Counted from the first letter of the stretch, positions 1 to 6,530 are shown. The stretch is 11,616 nt of DNA from an uncultured Collinsella sp. (GCA_900547345.1 URGG01000061.1:1-11616), one strand, 5' to 3'. Program-made: numbers and translations. Notes: generated by a model from the sequence alone, not told the origin.

Positions 1-15
1 GACGTTTGCCCAGAT

Positions 16-56
16 AAAACCTGCCAAAATAAACCTGTCCCTTTTTGGCAGGTTTT
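16..56 (-). terminator. Rho-independent terminator of the ABC importer operon
   Basis: A perfect 14-bp inverted repeat (16-29 against 43-56, arms AAAACCTGCCAAAA and TTTTGGCAGGTTTT) encloses a 13-nt loop. Read on the minus strand, the GC core of the stem is followed directly by four T residues, the form of an intrinsic terminator. The TAA stop of the ATPase gene (57-55) lies in the base of the stem, so gene end and terminator overlap. The A/T flanks of the stem make it partly symmetrical, so some activity on the plus strand is possible. Confidence 0.85.
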
Positions 57-849
57 AGCTCAGCAGCATGCGGTCGTTGGCGAGCTCACCGCCCGAGACC
101 TCCTCGAACTTCTGCAGCAGGTCGGCTACGGTGAGCGACTTCTTCTCATCGCCCGCCACGTCGTAGATCACGTGGCCTTCGTGCATCATGATCAGACGGT
201 TGCCCAGACGGATGGCGTCGTTCATGTTGTGCGTGACCATGAGCGTGGTCAGGTGGTTCTCGTCGACGATCTCCTCGGTCAGGTTGAGCACCTTAGAGGC
301 CGTCTTGGGGTCGAGGGCCGCGGTGTGCTCGTCGAGCAGCAGCAGGCGCGGCCTGGTGAGCGTGGCCATCAGCAGGGTGAGTGCCTGGCGCTGGCCACCC
401 GAGAGCAGGCCGACCTTGGCGTTGAGACGCGTGTCCAGACCAAGGTCCAGGCGCTTGAGCAACTCAACGTACTCATCTTTCTCGGCCTTGGTGACGCCCC
501 ACGAAAGGCCGCGACGCTGGCCGCGACGCTTGGCGAGGGCCAGGTTCTCGGCAATCTGCATGTCGGCAGCGGTACCGCGCATGGGGTCCTGAAACACGCG
601 GCCCAGGTACTTGGCGCGCTGCGACTCGCTCAAGCGCGAGATGTCGGTGCCGTCGAGTTCAATAACGCCCGAATCGAGCGGGTACACGCCGGCGATCATG
701 TTGAGCAGCGTGGACTTGCCGGCGCCGTTGCCGCCGATCACGGTTACAAAGTCGCCGTCATTCAGGGTAAGGTCGACGCCGGTGAGCGCGCGCTTCTCGG
801 TGACGGTGCCCTTGTTAAAGGTCTTCTTGACGTGCGAGAGCTTAAGCAT
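55..849 (-). CDS. ABC importer ATP-binding protein (COG1101 type, partner of a TrpX-like binding protein)
   Basis: This is the cytoplasmic ATPase subunit that powers the importer whose permease and binding protein lie upstream. From ATG 849 the protein has 264 residues, a full-length single ABC domain. Visible motifs are Walker A GGNGAGKST (39-47), Q-loop Gln87, signature LSGGQRQ (149-155), Walker B ending in D173-E174, D-loop ALD (178-180) and the switch His207. The family partners BPD_transp_2 permeases and ABC_sub_bind lipoproteins in TrpXYZ-type systems. The ATG at 849 overlaps the permease stop at 842 by 8 bases, consistent with translational coupling, and has GAGG just upstream. ATG 858 is an alternative that adds three residues; longer starts run far into the permease gene and add an unrelated tail. 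The family is clear, but the substrate cannot be read from this protein. Confidence 0.93.
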   Translation of the reverse strand: MLKLSHVKKTFNKGTVTEKRALTGVDLTLNDGDFVTVIGGNGAGKSTLLNMIAGVYPLDSGVIELDGTDISRLSESQRAKYLGRVFQDPMRGTAADMQIAENLALAKRRGQRRGLSWGVTKAEKDEYVELLKRLDLGLDTRLNAKVGLLSGGQRQALTLLMATLTRPRLLLLDEHTAALDPKTASKVLNLTEEIVDENHLTTLMVTHNMNDAIRLGNRLIMMHEGHVIYDVAGDEKKSLTVADLLQKFEEVSGGELANDRMLLS

Positions 850-1765
850 CTGCCTCATCCCCCTTCGTGTAGGAGCTGCGGAGCTTATAGCGCTCCCAAA
901 CCACGGGCACGCACAGGGCCACAGCGACAATTACGGCGGAGAGCAGCTTCATGTCGTTGGCGTCCATGCCCAACTGCAGCACGATGGCGCGGATAAGGAA
1001 GTACACCACGGAGCCAAAGACGGCGGAGGCAAGACGGACGCTAAACTGCGTGAGGCCGCCGGGCAGCAGACGGCCGAGCACCTCACCGATAACAATGGCG
1101 GCAAGACCGATAACGATGGCACCGGTGCCCATACCAATGTCGGCATACTTTTGGCTCTGGCAGATGAGCGCGCCCGAAAGGCCGATGAGGGCGTTGGAGA
1201 GCACGAGGGCGATCATCTTGGTGGAGTTGGTGTTGACGCCCAGAGCGCGGATCATGTACTCGTTGTTGCCGGTGGCTCGCAGCGCCGAGCCGATCTCGGT
1301 GCCAAAGAACCAATACAGGATGGCAACGATAGCCACGGCGAGCAGGATGCCCAAGATGATGGCAACGGTGGACTGCGGCAGACCGGCCATATTGCTGACG
1401 GCGGAGAACACGGTGCCCTTGGCAAGAATGGGCGTATTGGACTTGCCCATGATGCGCAGGTTGATGGACCACAGGCTGATCTGGGTGAGGATTCCGGCGA
1501 GGATCGCAGGAATCTCAAAGACGGTGGTCAAAATGCCCGTGACGGCGCCCGCGATGGCGCCGGCGCACATACCGGCCAGCACGGCGAACAGCGGGTCGAC
1601 GTTGTTATTGACGATGAGCACAGCGCAGACGCAGCCGCCGAGGGCAAAGCTGCCGTCGCAGGTCATATCGGGAATGTCGAGCAGGCGGAACGTGATAAAC
1701 ACGCCAAGCACCATAATGCCCCAGAGGACGCCCTGCGAAACGGCGCCCTGCAATGCAATGAGCAT
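842..1765 (-). CDS. ABC importer permease (BPD_transp_2 / COG4120 type)
   Basis: This 307-residue, very hydrophobic protein is the membrane channel of the importer. It has roughly eight to nine membrane segments, for example around 8-27, 57-80, 132-152, 184-202, 213-229, 243-263 and 273-290. The conserved N-terminal stretch DIPDMTCDGSFALGG (30-44) and the cytoplasmic loop GTEIGSALRATGNN (155-168), which continues to about 179, are typical of permeases paired with ABC_sub_bind lipoproteins and distinguish it from sugar permeases of the same Pfam family. A single permease gene implies a homodimer. The start has a strong ribosome-binding site, TAGGAGGT, 7 bases before ATG 1765. It overlaps the ATPase gene downstream and sits about 200 bases after the binding-protein gene. 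Characterised relatives have been linked to aromatic amino acids, so tryptophan or tyrosine is a candidate substrate, but this is inference. Confidence 0.92.
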   Translation of the reverse strand: MLIALQGAVSQGVLWGIMVLGVFITFRLLDIPDMTCDGSFALGGCVCAVLIVNNNVDPLFAVLAGMCAGAIAGAVTGILTTVFEIPAILAGILTQISLWSINLRIMGKSNTPILAKGTVFSAVSNMAGLPQSTVAIILGILLAVAIVAILYWFFGTEIGSALRATGNNEYMIRALGVNTNSTKMIALVLSNALIGLSGALICQSQKYADIGMGTGAIVIGLAAIVIGEVLGRLLPGGLTQFSVRLASAVFGSVVYFLIRAIVLQLGMDANDMKLLSAVIVAVALCVPVVWERYKLRSSYTKGDEADA

Positions 1766-1869
1766 GCTTCATACCTCCTAGAATAGGGTGGACACGTGAT
1801 TTTCCATAATAGCGGTAACAATGTATAAAAGAGCTGCGGACAGACGTTTTGTTTTACCTGAAACAAGCA

Positions 1870-1898
1870 GGGCGGACGCCGGTCTACAGCGCCCGCCC
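1870..1898 (-). terminator. Intercistronic hairpin between binding protein and permease (possible attenuating terminator)
   Basis: On the minus strand GGGCGGGCGC (1898-1889) pairs with GCGTCCGCCC (1879-1870), giving ten pairs including one G-U, with a 9-nt loop. It is followed by TGCTTGTTT, a weak U-rich tail. On the plus strand the same bases give an A/C mismatch, so the structure favours minus-strand RNA. It lies about 70 bases after the binding-protein stop. It could be a partial terminator or an mRNA-stabilising 3' structure that makes the binding protein more abundant than the permease. Confidence 0.5.
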
Positions 1899-1968
1899 CT
1901 GTGGCTCAGATATTGAATAACGCGGCTAAAGCGCGAGCACGGGCTCTAGACGCATGCCGCGTATGGCA

Positions 1969-2949
1969 TTACGCGTCCAGAGCGGAAAGGTCGATGCCCA
2001 GGGCTTCGGCCATCTCGTCGTTCTTGACGACGACCAGGTCCTTGCTCGAGAGGTGCTTGATCGGCATGTCTTCGGGCTTGGCCTCGCCCTTCAGGATCTT
2101 AACGGCCATCTCGCCCGCGGCGTAGCCCAGGTCCTCATAGTTGATGGAGAGGGTGAACAGGCCGCCGGCCATGCACATACCCTCCTCGCCAGTCACGAAG
2201 GGAAGCTTGTTTTCCTTGCAGATCTGGCCGACCTGCGAGGCACCCGCGGCGATGGTGTTGTCGGTGGGGGAGTACAGCGCGTCGACCTTGCCCACGGCAG
2301 ACTCGACGACGGACTGAATCTCGTTGGAGCTCGAGACGGTGAAGTCAGTGTACTCGAGGCCCAGCTTGTCGAGCTCCTTCTTGGCGGCCTTGATCTGGAC
2401 GTCGGAGTTGGACTCGGCGGTGCAGTAGAGCAGGCCGACCTTTTTAACGTCGGGCAGGACCTTCTGCATCATCTCGAGCTGCTCGGCGACCGGGGTGAGG
2501 TCGGAAGCGCCCGTGACGTTGGTGCCGGGCTTGTCGTTGTCCTGGACCAGGCCGGAGGCGGCGTAGTCGGTGATGGCGCAGCCCACGATGGGGATATCGG
2601 CCGTGGCGCCGGCGGCAGCCTGCGCGGCGGGCGTGGCGATGGCATAAATCAGGTTGACGTTGTCGCCCACAAACTTGTCGGCAATGGACTTACACGTGGA
2701 CTGGTCGTTCTGGGCGTTCTTCTGGTCGATCTTGACCTTAAGGCCGCTCTCTTTGATGGCCTTGACAAAGCCGTCGTTGGCGGCATCGAGTGCGGAATGC
2801 TCGGTGAGTTGCAGAACGCCGATGGTGTAGTCGGAACCGGCGGCAGCAGAGCCGGAACCAGAGTTGCCGCCGCATCCGGCGAGCGGGGCGAGCGCGAGCA
2901 GGCCGGCGGAGACCAGAAGGCTCCTGCGACTGATGGTGATGTCCTTCAT
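1969..2949 (-). CDS. ABC importer substrate-binding lipoprotein (ABC_sub_bind / TrpX-like, COG2984)
   Basis: This 326-residue extracytoplasmic receptor delivers substrate to the permease encoded downstream. The N terminus has a twin-arginine motif (SRRSLLV, 7-13), a hydrophobic run and a lipobox LAGC (23-26), so Cys26 should be lipidated after Tat or Sec export. A Gly/Ser/Ala linker (27-39) leads into the family signature around YTIGVLQLTEHSALDAANDGF (41-61; the first 20 residues carry its core). The rest has the two-lobe, Rossmann-like pattern of periplasmic-binding folds. ATG 2949 is preferred because GGGGG lies about 7 bases upstream and the signal peptide begins there; an ORF start at 3033 would lie inside the promoter. 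Family members bind aromatic amino acids or unknown small molecules, so tryptophan or tyrosine is plausible but not shown. It precedes permease and ATPase in one operon. Confidence 0.93.
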   Translation of the reverse strand: MKDITISRRSLLVSAGLLALAPLAGCGGNSGSGSAAAGSDYTIGVLQLTEHSALDAANDGFVKAIKESGLKVKIDQKNAQNDQSTCKSIADKFVGDNVNLIYAIATPAAQAAAGATADIPIVGCAITDYAASGLVQDNDKPGTNVTGASDLTPVAEQLEMMQKVLPDVKKVGLLYCTAESNSDVQIKAAKKELDKLGLEYTDFTVSSSNEIQSVVESAVGKVDALYSPTDNTIAAGASQVGQICKENKLPFVTGEEGMCMAGGLFTLSINYEDLGYAAGEMAVKILKGEAKPEDMPIKHLSSKDLVVVKNDEMAEALGIDLSALDA

Positions 2950-2981
2950 ATCATTACCCCCAGTATAAAAATGGCTGGAAA

Positions 2982-3007
2982 CACTGCACTGGGACAAAGT
3001 GCAAGTG
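2982..3007 (-). promoter_or_regulatory. Palindrome at the predicted start site of the binding-protein transcript
   Basis: TGCACT (2985-2990) and AGTGCA (2998-3003) form an inverted repeat around a 7-base centre, extended by CAC (2982-2984) against GTG (3005-3007) with one bulged base at 3004. It covers about +1 to +25 relative to the predicted promoter. It could be a repressor operator or a stem at the 5' end of the mRNA. No leader peptide or T-box signature is visible around it. Confidence 0.4.
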
Positions 3008-3013
3008 GAACTT

Positions 3014-3041
3014 ATAGTAGCGCTGATGTCCATTTTTACAA
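3014..3041 (-). promoter_or_regulatory. Probable sigma-70-type promoter of the binding-protein/permease/ATPase operon
   Basis: On the minus strand TTGTAA (3041-3036) and TACTAT (3019-3014) are 16 bases apart, giving a predicted start near 3006 and a leader of about 57 bases. The hexamers match the consensus moderately well, and the site lies in the only AT-rich patch between the regulator gene and the lipoprotein gene. Confidence 0.42.
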
Positions 3042-3110
3042 CAGCCTGGCGGGTTTTTTAATACAGAATCGGATGGGCGGTACGGGTAGTCGAATGGGCG
3101 GCGGAGGGTC

Positions 3111-3899
3111 TTATGCGGCGGAGGAGGAGTCGTCCTCCTCGTCGAGGGCGGCGAAGAGCTTCTTGCCGTCGAGGAGACGTGTGGTGACGTTTCTCATGCG
3201 GCCAATCTCTACGGTGCGCAGCGTGTCATCGGCACCTCGGGCGTCATAGACCGTTCCCAGCAAATACGAGATGCCATCGCGCTGCCTGATGGCAAAGGGG
3301 CGGAGTGTCATCCGTGCTACTTCGGTTTCGCCACGTGCCGTGACGCTCGAAATATCAAAACTCACCGTGGTTCCGTGGTCGATGGCCTGCTCGACGAGCT
3401 CGCACGTGTCGATGCGCTTGATGGGCGTGCGTGTTGCCTTGGTAGCCTTGCTGCCTGCGCTCGGAACGGGTTCGGGTGTATCGAGGTAGCCGCGAACGTC
3501 GGCACTCGCCATGGCAACTAAGTGCTGCGCCATGCTCTTGCGGATAGCGATAGGCGTGGAGCGGTTGCGCATGACCATACCGTGGAGCCGGATGATCTCT
3601 TCATCGGTGAGCGGACGGGTAAGAAGTTTGTAGCCCACGCCGCGTTTGTACTCAATTTCGTATCCGGCATGGCGAAGCGCGGAGATGGCGGTGTAGATGC
3701 TGCGCCGCGCCGCCGAGATGGGCATGCGGGCGGGGTCGTCGGGATGGGCGAGGCGCCGGATCAACTCATCGGAAAGCATGGCCTTGTCCTCGCCGGTGTT
3801 TTCGCTCAAGAGCTGCAGGATGCGAACGGCGCGATAGGCTGCCATCGAGGCGGCGCCTCTCGTCGTGGTGTCGTAGGTTTCAACAGCGGCTTCGGTCAT
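3111..3899 (-). CDS. WYL-domain transcriptional regulator
   Basis: This is a 262-residue predicted DNA-binding regulator. Residues about 20-95 form an N-terminal winged-helix-like region (RAVRILQLLSE, then ARRSIYTAISALRHAGYEIE and the wing KRGVGYKLL). A middle helical part follows (about 97-140), then a Pro/Ser/Lys/Thr-rich linker (142-160). The C-terminal 160-245 resembles a WYL ligand-sensing domain, with LRPFAIRQRDGISYLLG and a later EIGRMRNVTTRLLD strand-helix. The tail is acidic and serine-rich. ATG 3899 is chosen because AAGGA lies 10 bases upstream; the in-frame GTG at 3908 has the same Shine-Dalgarno only 1 base away. The gene ends 162 bases before the binding-protein start on the same strand, so control of the importer is a reasonable guess. 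The effector is unknown. I see no good -10 box upstream, nor a U-tailed terminator after it. Confidence 0.8.
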   Translation of the reverse strand: MTEAAVETYDTTTRGAASMAAYRAVRILQLLSENTGEDKAMLSDELIRRLAHPDDPARMPISAARRSIYTAISALRHAGYEIEYKRGVGYKLLTRPLTDEEIIRLHGMVMRNRSTPIAIRKSMAQHLVAMASADVRGYLDTPEPVPSAGSKATKATRTPIKRIDTCELVEQAIDHGTTVSFDISSVTARGETEVARMTLRPFAIRQRDGISYLLGTVYDARGADDTLRTVEIGRMRNVTTRLLDGKKLFAALDEEDDSSSAA

Positions 3900-4016
3900 G
3901 GTGCCCACGTCCTTTCCGTTTTGGGTGGCGACGGTATGGAGCCTAGGACGTGGGGCTTTCCCAGGGGCGCAGGGCGCTCTGGGCGGTCGGTAGTCGTCGG
4001 CAAACGGCGGGTCGAG

Positions 4017-4079
4017 TTTTCAACAGCCCTGCTCAACTGTCCAAAAACTTGCCAAAAGCTTGACGGATGCTGTTGAAAA
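4017..4079. repeat. 11-bp inverted repeat between asnS terminator and WYL regulator
   Basis: TTTTCAACAGC (4017-4027) is repeated in perfect inversion as GCTGTTGAAAA (4069-4079), 41 bases apart. The right copy overlaps the T-tract of the asnS terminator. The region lies upstream of the WYL gene and a related sequence lies upstream of the binding-protein gene (3034-3046), so a regulator binding site is possible. Confidence 0.35.
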
Positions 4080-4110
4080 AAGCGCCTCTCGACCGATGTC
4101 GAGAGGCGCT
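4075..4110 (-). terminator. Rho-independent terminator of asnS
   Basis: On the minus strand AGCGCCTCTCGAC (4110-4098) and GTCGAGAGGCGCT (4093-4081) form a perfect 13-bp stem with a 4-nt loop, followed at once by TTTTT (4080-4076). It begins 48 bases after the asnS stop codon. This is one of the clearest intrinsic terminators in the window and isolates asnS from the WYL regulator gene downstream. Confidence 0.93.
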
Positions 4111-4157
4111 TGTGCGATGAGCGTTGGCGTGTGGCGACGCGAGCTAGCGTCCGACGA

Positions 4158-5561
4158 TTAGAAGTCGGCGTTGCCCACGGTGCGCGGGTGCGGCAGGACG
4201 TCGCGGATGTTGCCCACGCCGGTCAGATACATGACCAAGCGCTCGAAGCCCAGACCGTAGCCGGCGTGCTTGCAGGAACCGTAGCGGCGCAGGTCAAGGT
4301 AGTACTTGTACTGCTCGGGATTCATGCCCAGGTCCTTGATGCGGGCCTCGAGCAGATCCAGGCGCTCCTCGCGCTGGGAGCCACCGATGATCTCGCCGAT
4401 GCCCGGCACCAGGCAGTCGGCGGCGGCGACGGTCTTGCCGTCTTCGTTCATGCGCATGTAGAAGGCCTTGATCTCGGCCGGGTAGTCGGTCACAAAAGTC
4501 GGTCGCTTAAAGTGTTCCTCGGTCAGGAAACGCTCGTGCTCGGTTTGCAGGTCGATGCCCCAGCTCACGGGATAGTCAAACTCGTGACCGGCGGCGACGG
4601 CCTGCTCCAGGATTTCGACGGCCTCGGTATAGGTGACGCGGGCGAAGTCGGAGTTGGCGACATGGTCCAGGCGCTCGAGCAGACCCTTGTCCACAAACTT
4701 GTTGAGCATATTGAGCTCGTCGGGGCAGGTGGCCATAACGTCCTTAAGGACGTACTTGAGCATGGCCTCGGCGTTGTCCATGTAGTCGTTGAGGTCGGCG
4801 AAGGCCATCTCGGGCTCGATCATCCAAAACTCGGCGGCGTGGCGCGTGGTGTTGGAGTTTTCGGCGCGGAAGGTGGGGCCAAAGGTGTACACGTCGCCAA
4901 AGGCCATGGCAAAGTTCTCGGCATTGAGCTGGCCGGACACGGTGAGGCTTGCATGCTTGCCAAAGAAGTCCTGACTCCAGTCGACCTCGCCGGACTCGGT
5001 GAGGGGCGGATTTTTGGGGTCGAGCGTGGTCACGCGGAACATCTCGCCGGCGCCTTCGCAGTCACTCGTGGTGATGATGGGGGTGTTGACGTAGACAAAA
5101 CCCTGCTCCTGGAAGAAGCGGTGGATGGCGGCAGCCGCGACAGAGCGGATGCGGAACACGGCGCGGAACAGGTTGGTGCGCGGGCGCAGGTGCTGCTGGG
5201 TGCGCAGGAACTCGACGGTTGCGCGCTTCTTCTGCAGCGGGTAATCCGGGGCGCTCGTGCCCTCGACCTCGATGGAAGTGGCAGAAAGCTCGAAAGGCTG
5301 GGGTGCATCGGGGGTCAGTTTGACGGTGCCGGTGCAAATGAGTGCGGCCGAGACGTTTTGATGTGCGATCTCGTCGTAGTTGTCGAGTGCCTCGCGGTTC
5401 ATGACGACCTGCAGGTCGCGGAAGCAGCTGCCGTCGTTGAGCGTAACAAAGCCAAAGTTCTTCATGTCGCGGACGGACTTAACCCAGCCGGCGACGGTGA
5501 CGGTCTGGCCGCCGAGCGACTCGGCATCGGCATAGAGCTGCGCGATTTTGGTGCGGTTCAC
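4158..5561 (-). CDS. asnS: Asparaginyl-tRNA synthetase
   Basis: Cytoplasmic class IIb enzyme that charges tRNA-Asn with asparagine (EC 6.1.1.22). The 467-residue product matches the usual length (E. coli AsnS has 466). An N-terminal OB-fold anticodon-binding domain (about 20-103) precedes the catalytic core. Visible signatures are CEGAGEMFRVTTLD (168-181), the AsnRS-type insert around DPKNPPLTESGEVDW (181-195), FGKHASLTVSGQLNAE (200-215), class II motif 2 FRAENSNTTR (231-240) and motif 3 GLGFER (436-441). The length and the FFGK/SGQLNAE block separate it from bacterial AspRS, which carries a large GAD insert. The start is set at GTG 5561, which has GGGAGGAT four bases upstream. In-frame ATGs at 5573, 5597 and 5627 lack ribosome-binding sites, and 5627 lies upstream of the promoter. 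Because the cell encodes this enzyme, it should not depend solely on the AspRS/GatCAB route for Asn-tRNA. Confidence 0.97.
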   Translation of the reverse strand: MNRTKIAQLYADAESLGGQTVTVAGWVKSVRDMKNFGFVTLNDGSCFRDLQVVMNREALDNYDEIAHQNVSAALICTGTVKLTPDAPQPFELSATSIEVEGTSAPDYPLQKKRATVEFLRTQQHLRPRTNLFRAVFRIRSVAAAAIHRFFQEQGFVYVNTPIITTSDCEGAGEMFRVTTLDPKNPPLTESGEVDWSQDFFGKHASLTVSGQLNAENFAMAFGDVYTFGPTFRAENSNTTRHAAEFWMIEPEMAFADLNDYMDNAEAMLKYVLKDVMATCPDELNMLNKFVDKGLLERLDHVANSDFARVTYTEAVEILEQAVAAGHEFDYPVSWGIDLQTEHERFLTEEHFKRPTFVTDYPAEIKAFYMRMNEDGKTVAAADCLVPGIGEIIGGSQREERLDLLEARIKDLGMNPEQYKYYLDLRRYGSCKHAGYGLGFERLVMYLTGVGNIRDVLPHPRTVGNADF

Positions 5562-5607
5562 GTATCCTCCCATAACGGTTGAATGATAGTTATCCATACA
5601 GTTCGAT

Positions 5608-5616
5608 ATTCTAGCA
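5608..5616 (-). promoter_or_regulatory. Extended -10 promoter of asnS
   Basis: TGC-TAGAAT on the minus strand (5616-5608) is an extended -10 element (TGn plus a hexamer matching TATAAT at five of six positions). No recognisable -35 is found 17 bases upstream, which is tolerated in extended -10 promoters. The predicted start near 5601 gives a leader of about 40 bases to the GTG at 5561. Confidence 0.5.
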
Positions 5617-5670
5617 GCTCGGCTCATTTGGGCTATACAGATAAGGCATTGGCGGGATGGTTTTTCAAAC

Positions 5671-5704
5671 GAAAAGCGCCCGCGGCCAAATGGTCGCGGG
5701 CGCT
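5671..5704 (-). terminator. Rho-independent terminator of the EIIA gene
   Basis: On the minus strand AGCGCCCGCG (5704-5695) pairs with CGCGGGCGCT (5684-5675). Beyond one A/C mismatch two further C-G pairs close an ATTT loop. The stem is followed by TTT and a C (5674-5671). It starts 39 bases after the EIIA stop codon and separates this gene from asnS. Confidence 0.87.
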
Positions 5705-5742
5705 TGACGAGGTGCCTTTTGGCTGTATGGCGCGGGGCCTGG

Positions 5743-6306
5743 CTACTTGGTCTTGGCTACCAGCAGCGGGTCGCCAAGCTTGACGAGCGGGTTGCCGCCG
5801 ATAAGCGTTCCAGACTCGCCGACATGGTCGATACTCTTAAGACGATCGAGCTCGGAGACGATGACGGTTACGATGTCCTCGTGACCAGCGGCCTTAATGG
5901 CCTCGCGGTCGAAGCTGATGAGCGGCTGGCCTGCCTTGACCACATCGCCCATCTCGACAAAGCGGGCAAAACCCTTGCCGTTCATTTCCACGGTGCCCAG
6001 GCCGACATGGATGAACACGCGAAGACCGTCCTCGGTGATCATGCCAATGGAGTGGTTGGTGACAGTGGTGGCGCCGATGCGGCCGTTGGCGGGCGCATAG
6101 ATGGTGCCGGTAATGGGCTCGATGCCATAGCCCTGGCCAAGCATGCCCGAGGCGATCGTCTCGTCGGGAACCTCGTCCAGGTTGACGAGCACGCCGTTGA
6201 CGGGGGCATAGATGACGCCTTCGCGGGTAGCGAAGCTTGCTGCGGGCGGAACGGACGCCTCGCCGGTCGAGGTGAAGGTGGACTTAAGCGAATCGAGCAG
6301 ACCCAT
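5743..6306 (-). CDS. crr: PTS glucose-type EIIA component (IIA-Glc, Crr-like)
   Basis: Soluble phosphocarrier of the sugar phosphotransferase system that passes phosphate from HPr to a glucose-family EIIB. The 187-residue product is slightly longer than E. coli IIA-Glc (169). The body begins with ASFATREGVIYAPVNGVLVNL (its core at 23-42) and keeps the conserved SGMLGQGYGIEP (53-64). The two active-site histidines are present: His85 in TVTNHSIGM and the phosphorylated His100 in FIHVGLGTVEMNGKGF (98-113). ATG 6306 has GGAGG 5 bases upstream; upstream starts lack one and add residues unlike the family. No EIIB, EIIC or HPr gene is in the window, and the gene has its own terminator, so it seems to be a free-standing EIIA that serves EIIBC proteins encoded elsewhere. 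In Gram-positives such a protein is mainly a phosphate donor; an E. coli-type signalling role cannot be assumed. Confidence 0.94.
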   Translation of the reverse strand: MGLLDSLKSTFTSTGEASVPPAASFATREGVIYAPVNGVLVNLDEVPDETIASGMLGQGYGIEPITGTIYAPANGRIGATTVTNHSIGMITEDGLRVFIHVGLGTVEMNGKGFARFVEMGDVVKAGQPLISFDREAIKAAGHEDIVTVIVSELDRLKSIDHVGESGTLIGGNPLVKLGDPLLVAKTK

Positions 6307-6353
6307 AGTTGCCTCCAACTTAAATAGGCGCATATCGCGCGTTTGGTTTGCCG

Positions 6354-6370
6354 GAAACGTTTCACATGTG
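6354..6370. promoter_or_regulatory. LacI-family/cre-like palindrome in the EIIA leader
   Basis: GAAACGTTTC (6354-6363) is a perfect 10-bp palindrome with the central CG typical of LacI/CcpA-family operators. It shares its last base with a second perfect palindrome, CACATGTG (6363-6370), followed by another GTTTC. It lies about 50 bases before the EIIA start and about 25-35 bases after the predicted transcription start, where a bound repressor could block elongation. Confidence 0.5.
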
Positions 6371-6394
6371 TTTCGCGGCTTGGTCAACGCCCCT

Positions 6395-6423
6395 ATTCTA
6401 CGCTGCTCAACGATACCTCTGAA
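6395..6423 (-). promoter_or_regulatory. Probable promoter of the EIIA gene
   Basis: On the minus strand TTCAGA (6423-6418) and TAGAAT (6400-6395) are 17 bases apart. The -10 matches at five of six positions. The predicted start near 6388 gives a leader of about 82 bases that contains the palindromic operator candidate. Confidence 0.45.
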
Positions 6424-6502
6424 CTGGGATTATGTGATATATCAGTTGAAGGGAAACTTATTGCCGGAGTGTTTCTGCGCCACGGGTTCAAGTGGGGTAC
6501 GC

Positions 6503-6530
6503 TTGAAGGCGAAAAACAAGGGCGCATAAT
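6503..6530 (+). promoter_or_regulatory. Probable promoter of the alpha/beta-hydrolase gene
   Basis: TTGAAG (6503-6508) and CATAAT (6525-6530) are 16 bases apart. The predicted start near 6537 gives a very short leader that begins just before the ribosome-binding site GAAGGGAG. It faces away from the EIIA promoter about 80 bases to its left. Confidence 0.5.

Noticed and set aside
611..1786. 391-codon plus-strand frame across permease and ATPase
   Set aside because: Antisense to a permease with clear motifs; the product is hydrophilic, rich in Gly, Asp and His, which is the mirror of a membrane protein.
2950..3006. T-box or Trp-rich leader peptide upstream of the TrpX-like gene
   Set aside because: No T-box consensus and no small ORF with Trp or Tyr codons between promoter and start codon.
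3040..3060. Possible plus-strand terminator (CAGCCTGGCGGG then six T)
   Set aside because: The T-run is present but no stem of useful length can form before it, and no plus-strand gene ends here.
3073..3101. Direct repeat ATGGGCGG (3073-3080 and 3094-3101), 21 bases apart
   Set aside because: Two turns of the helix apart and just before the binding-protein promoter region, but 8 bases in GC-rich DNA is too short to support an operator call.
1954..3249. 431-codon plus-strand frame across the binding-protein gene and regulator
   Set aside because: It runs antisense through two recognisable genes and across their promoter; composition is that of a shadow frame.
4110..5582. 490-codon open frame antisense to asnS
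   Set aside because: asnS on the other strand has every expected motif. The antisense product is a low-complexity Gly/Val/Leu/Asp/His protein typical of a GC-rich shadow frame, with no start signal.
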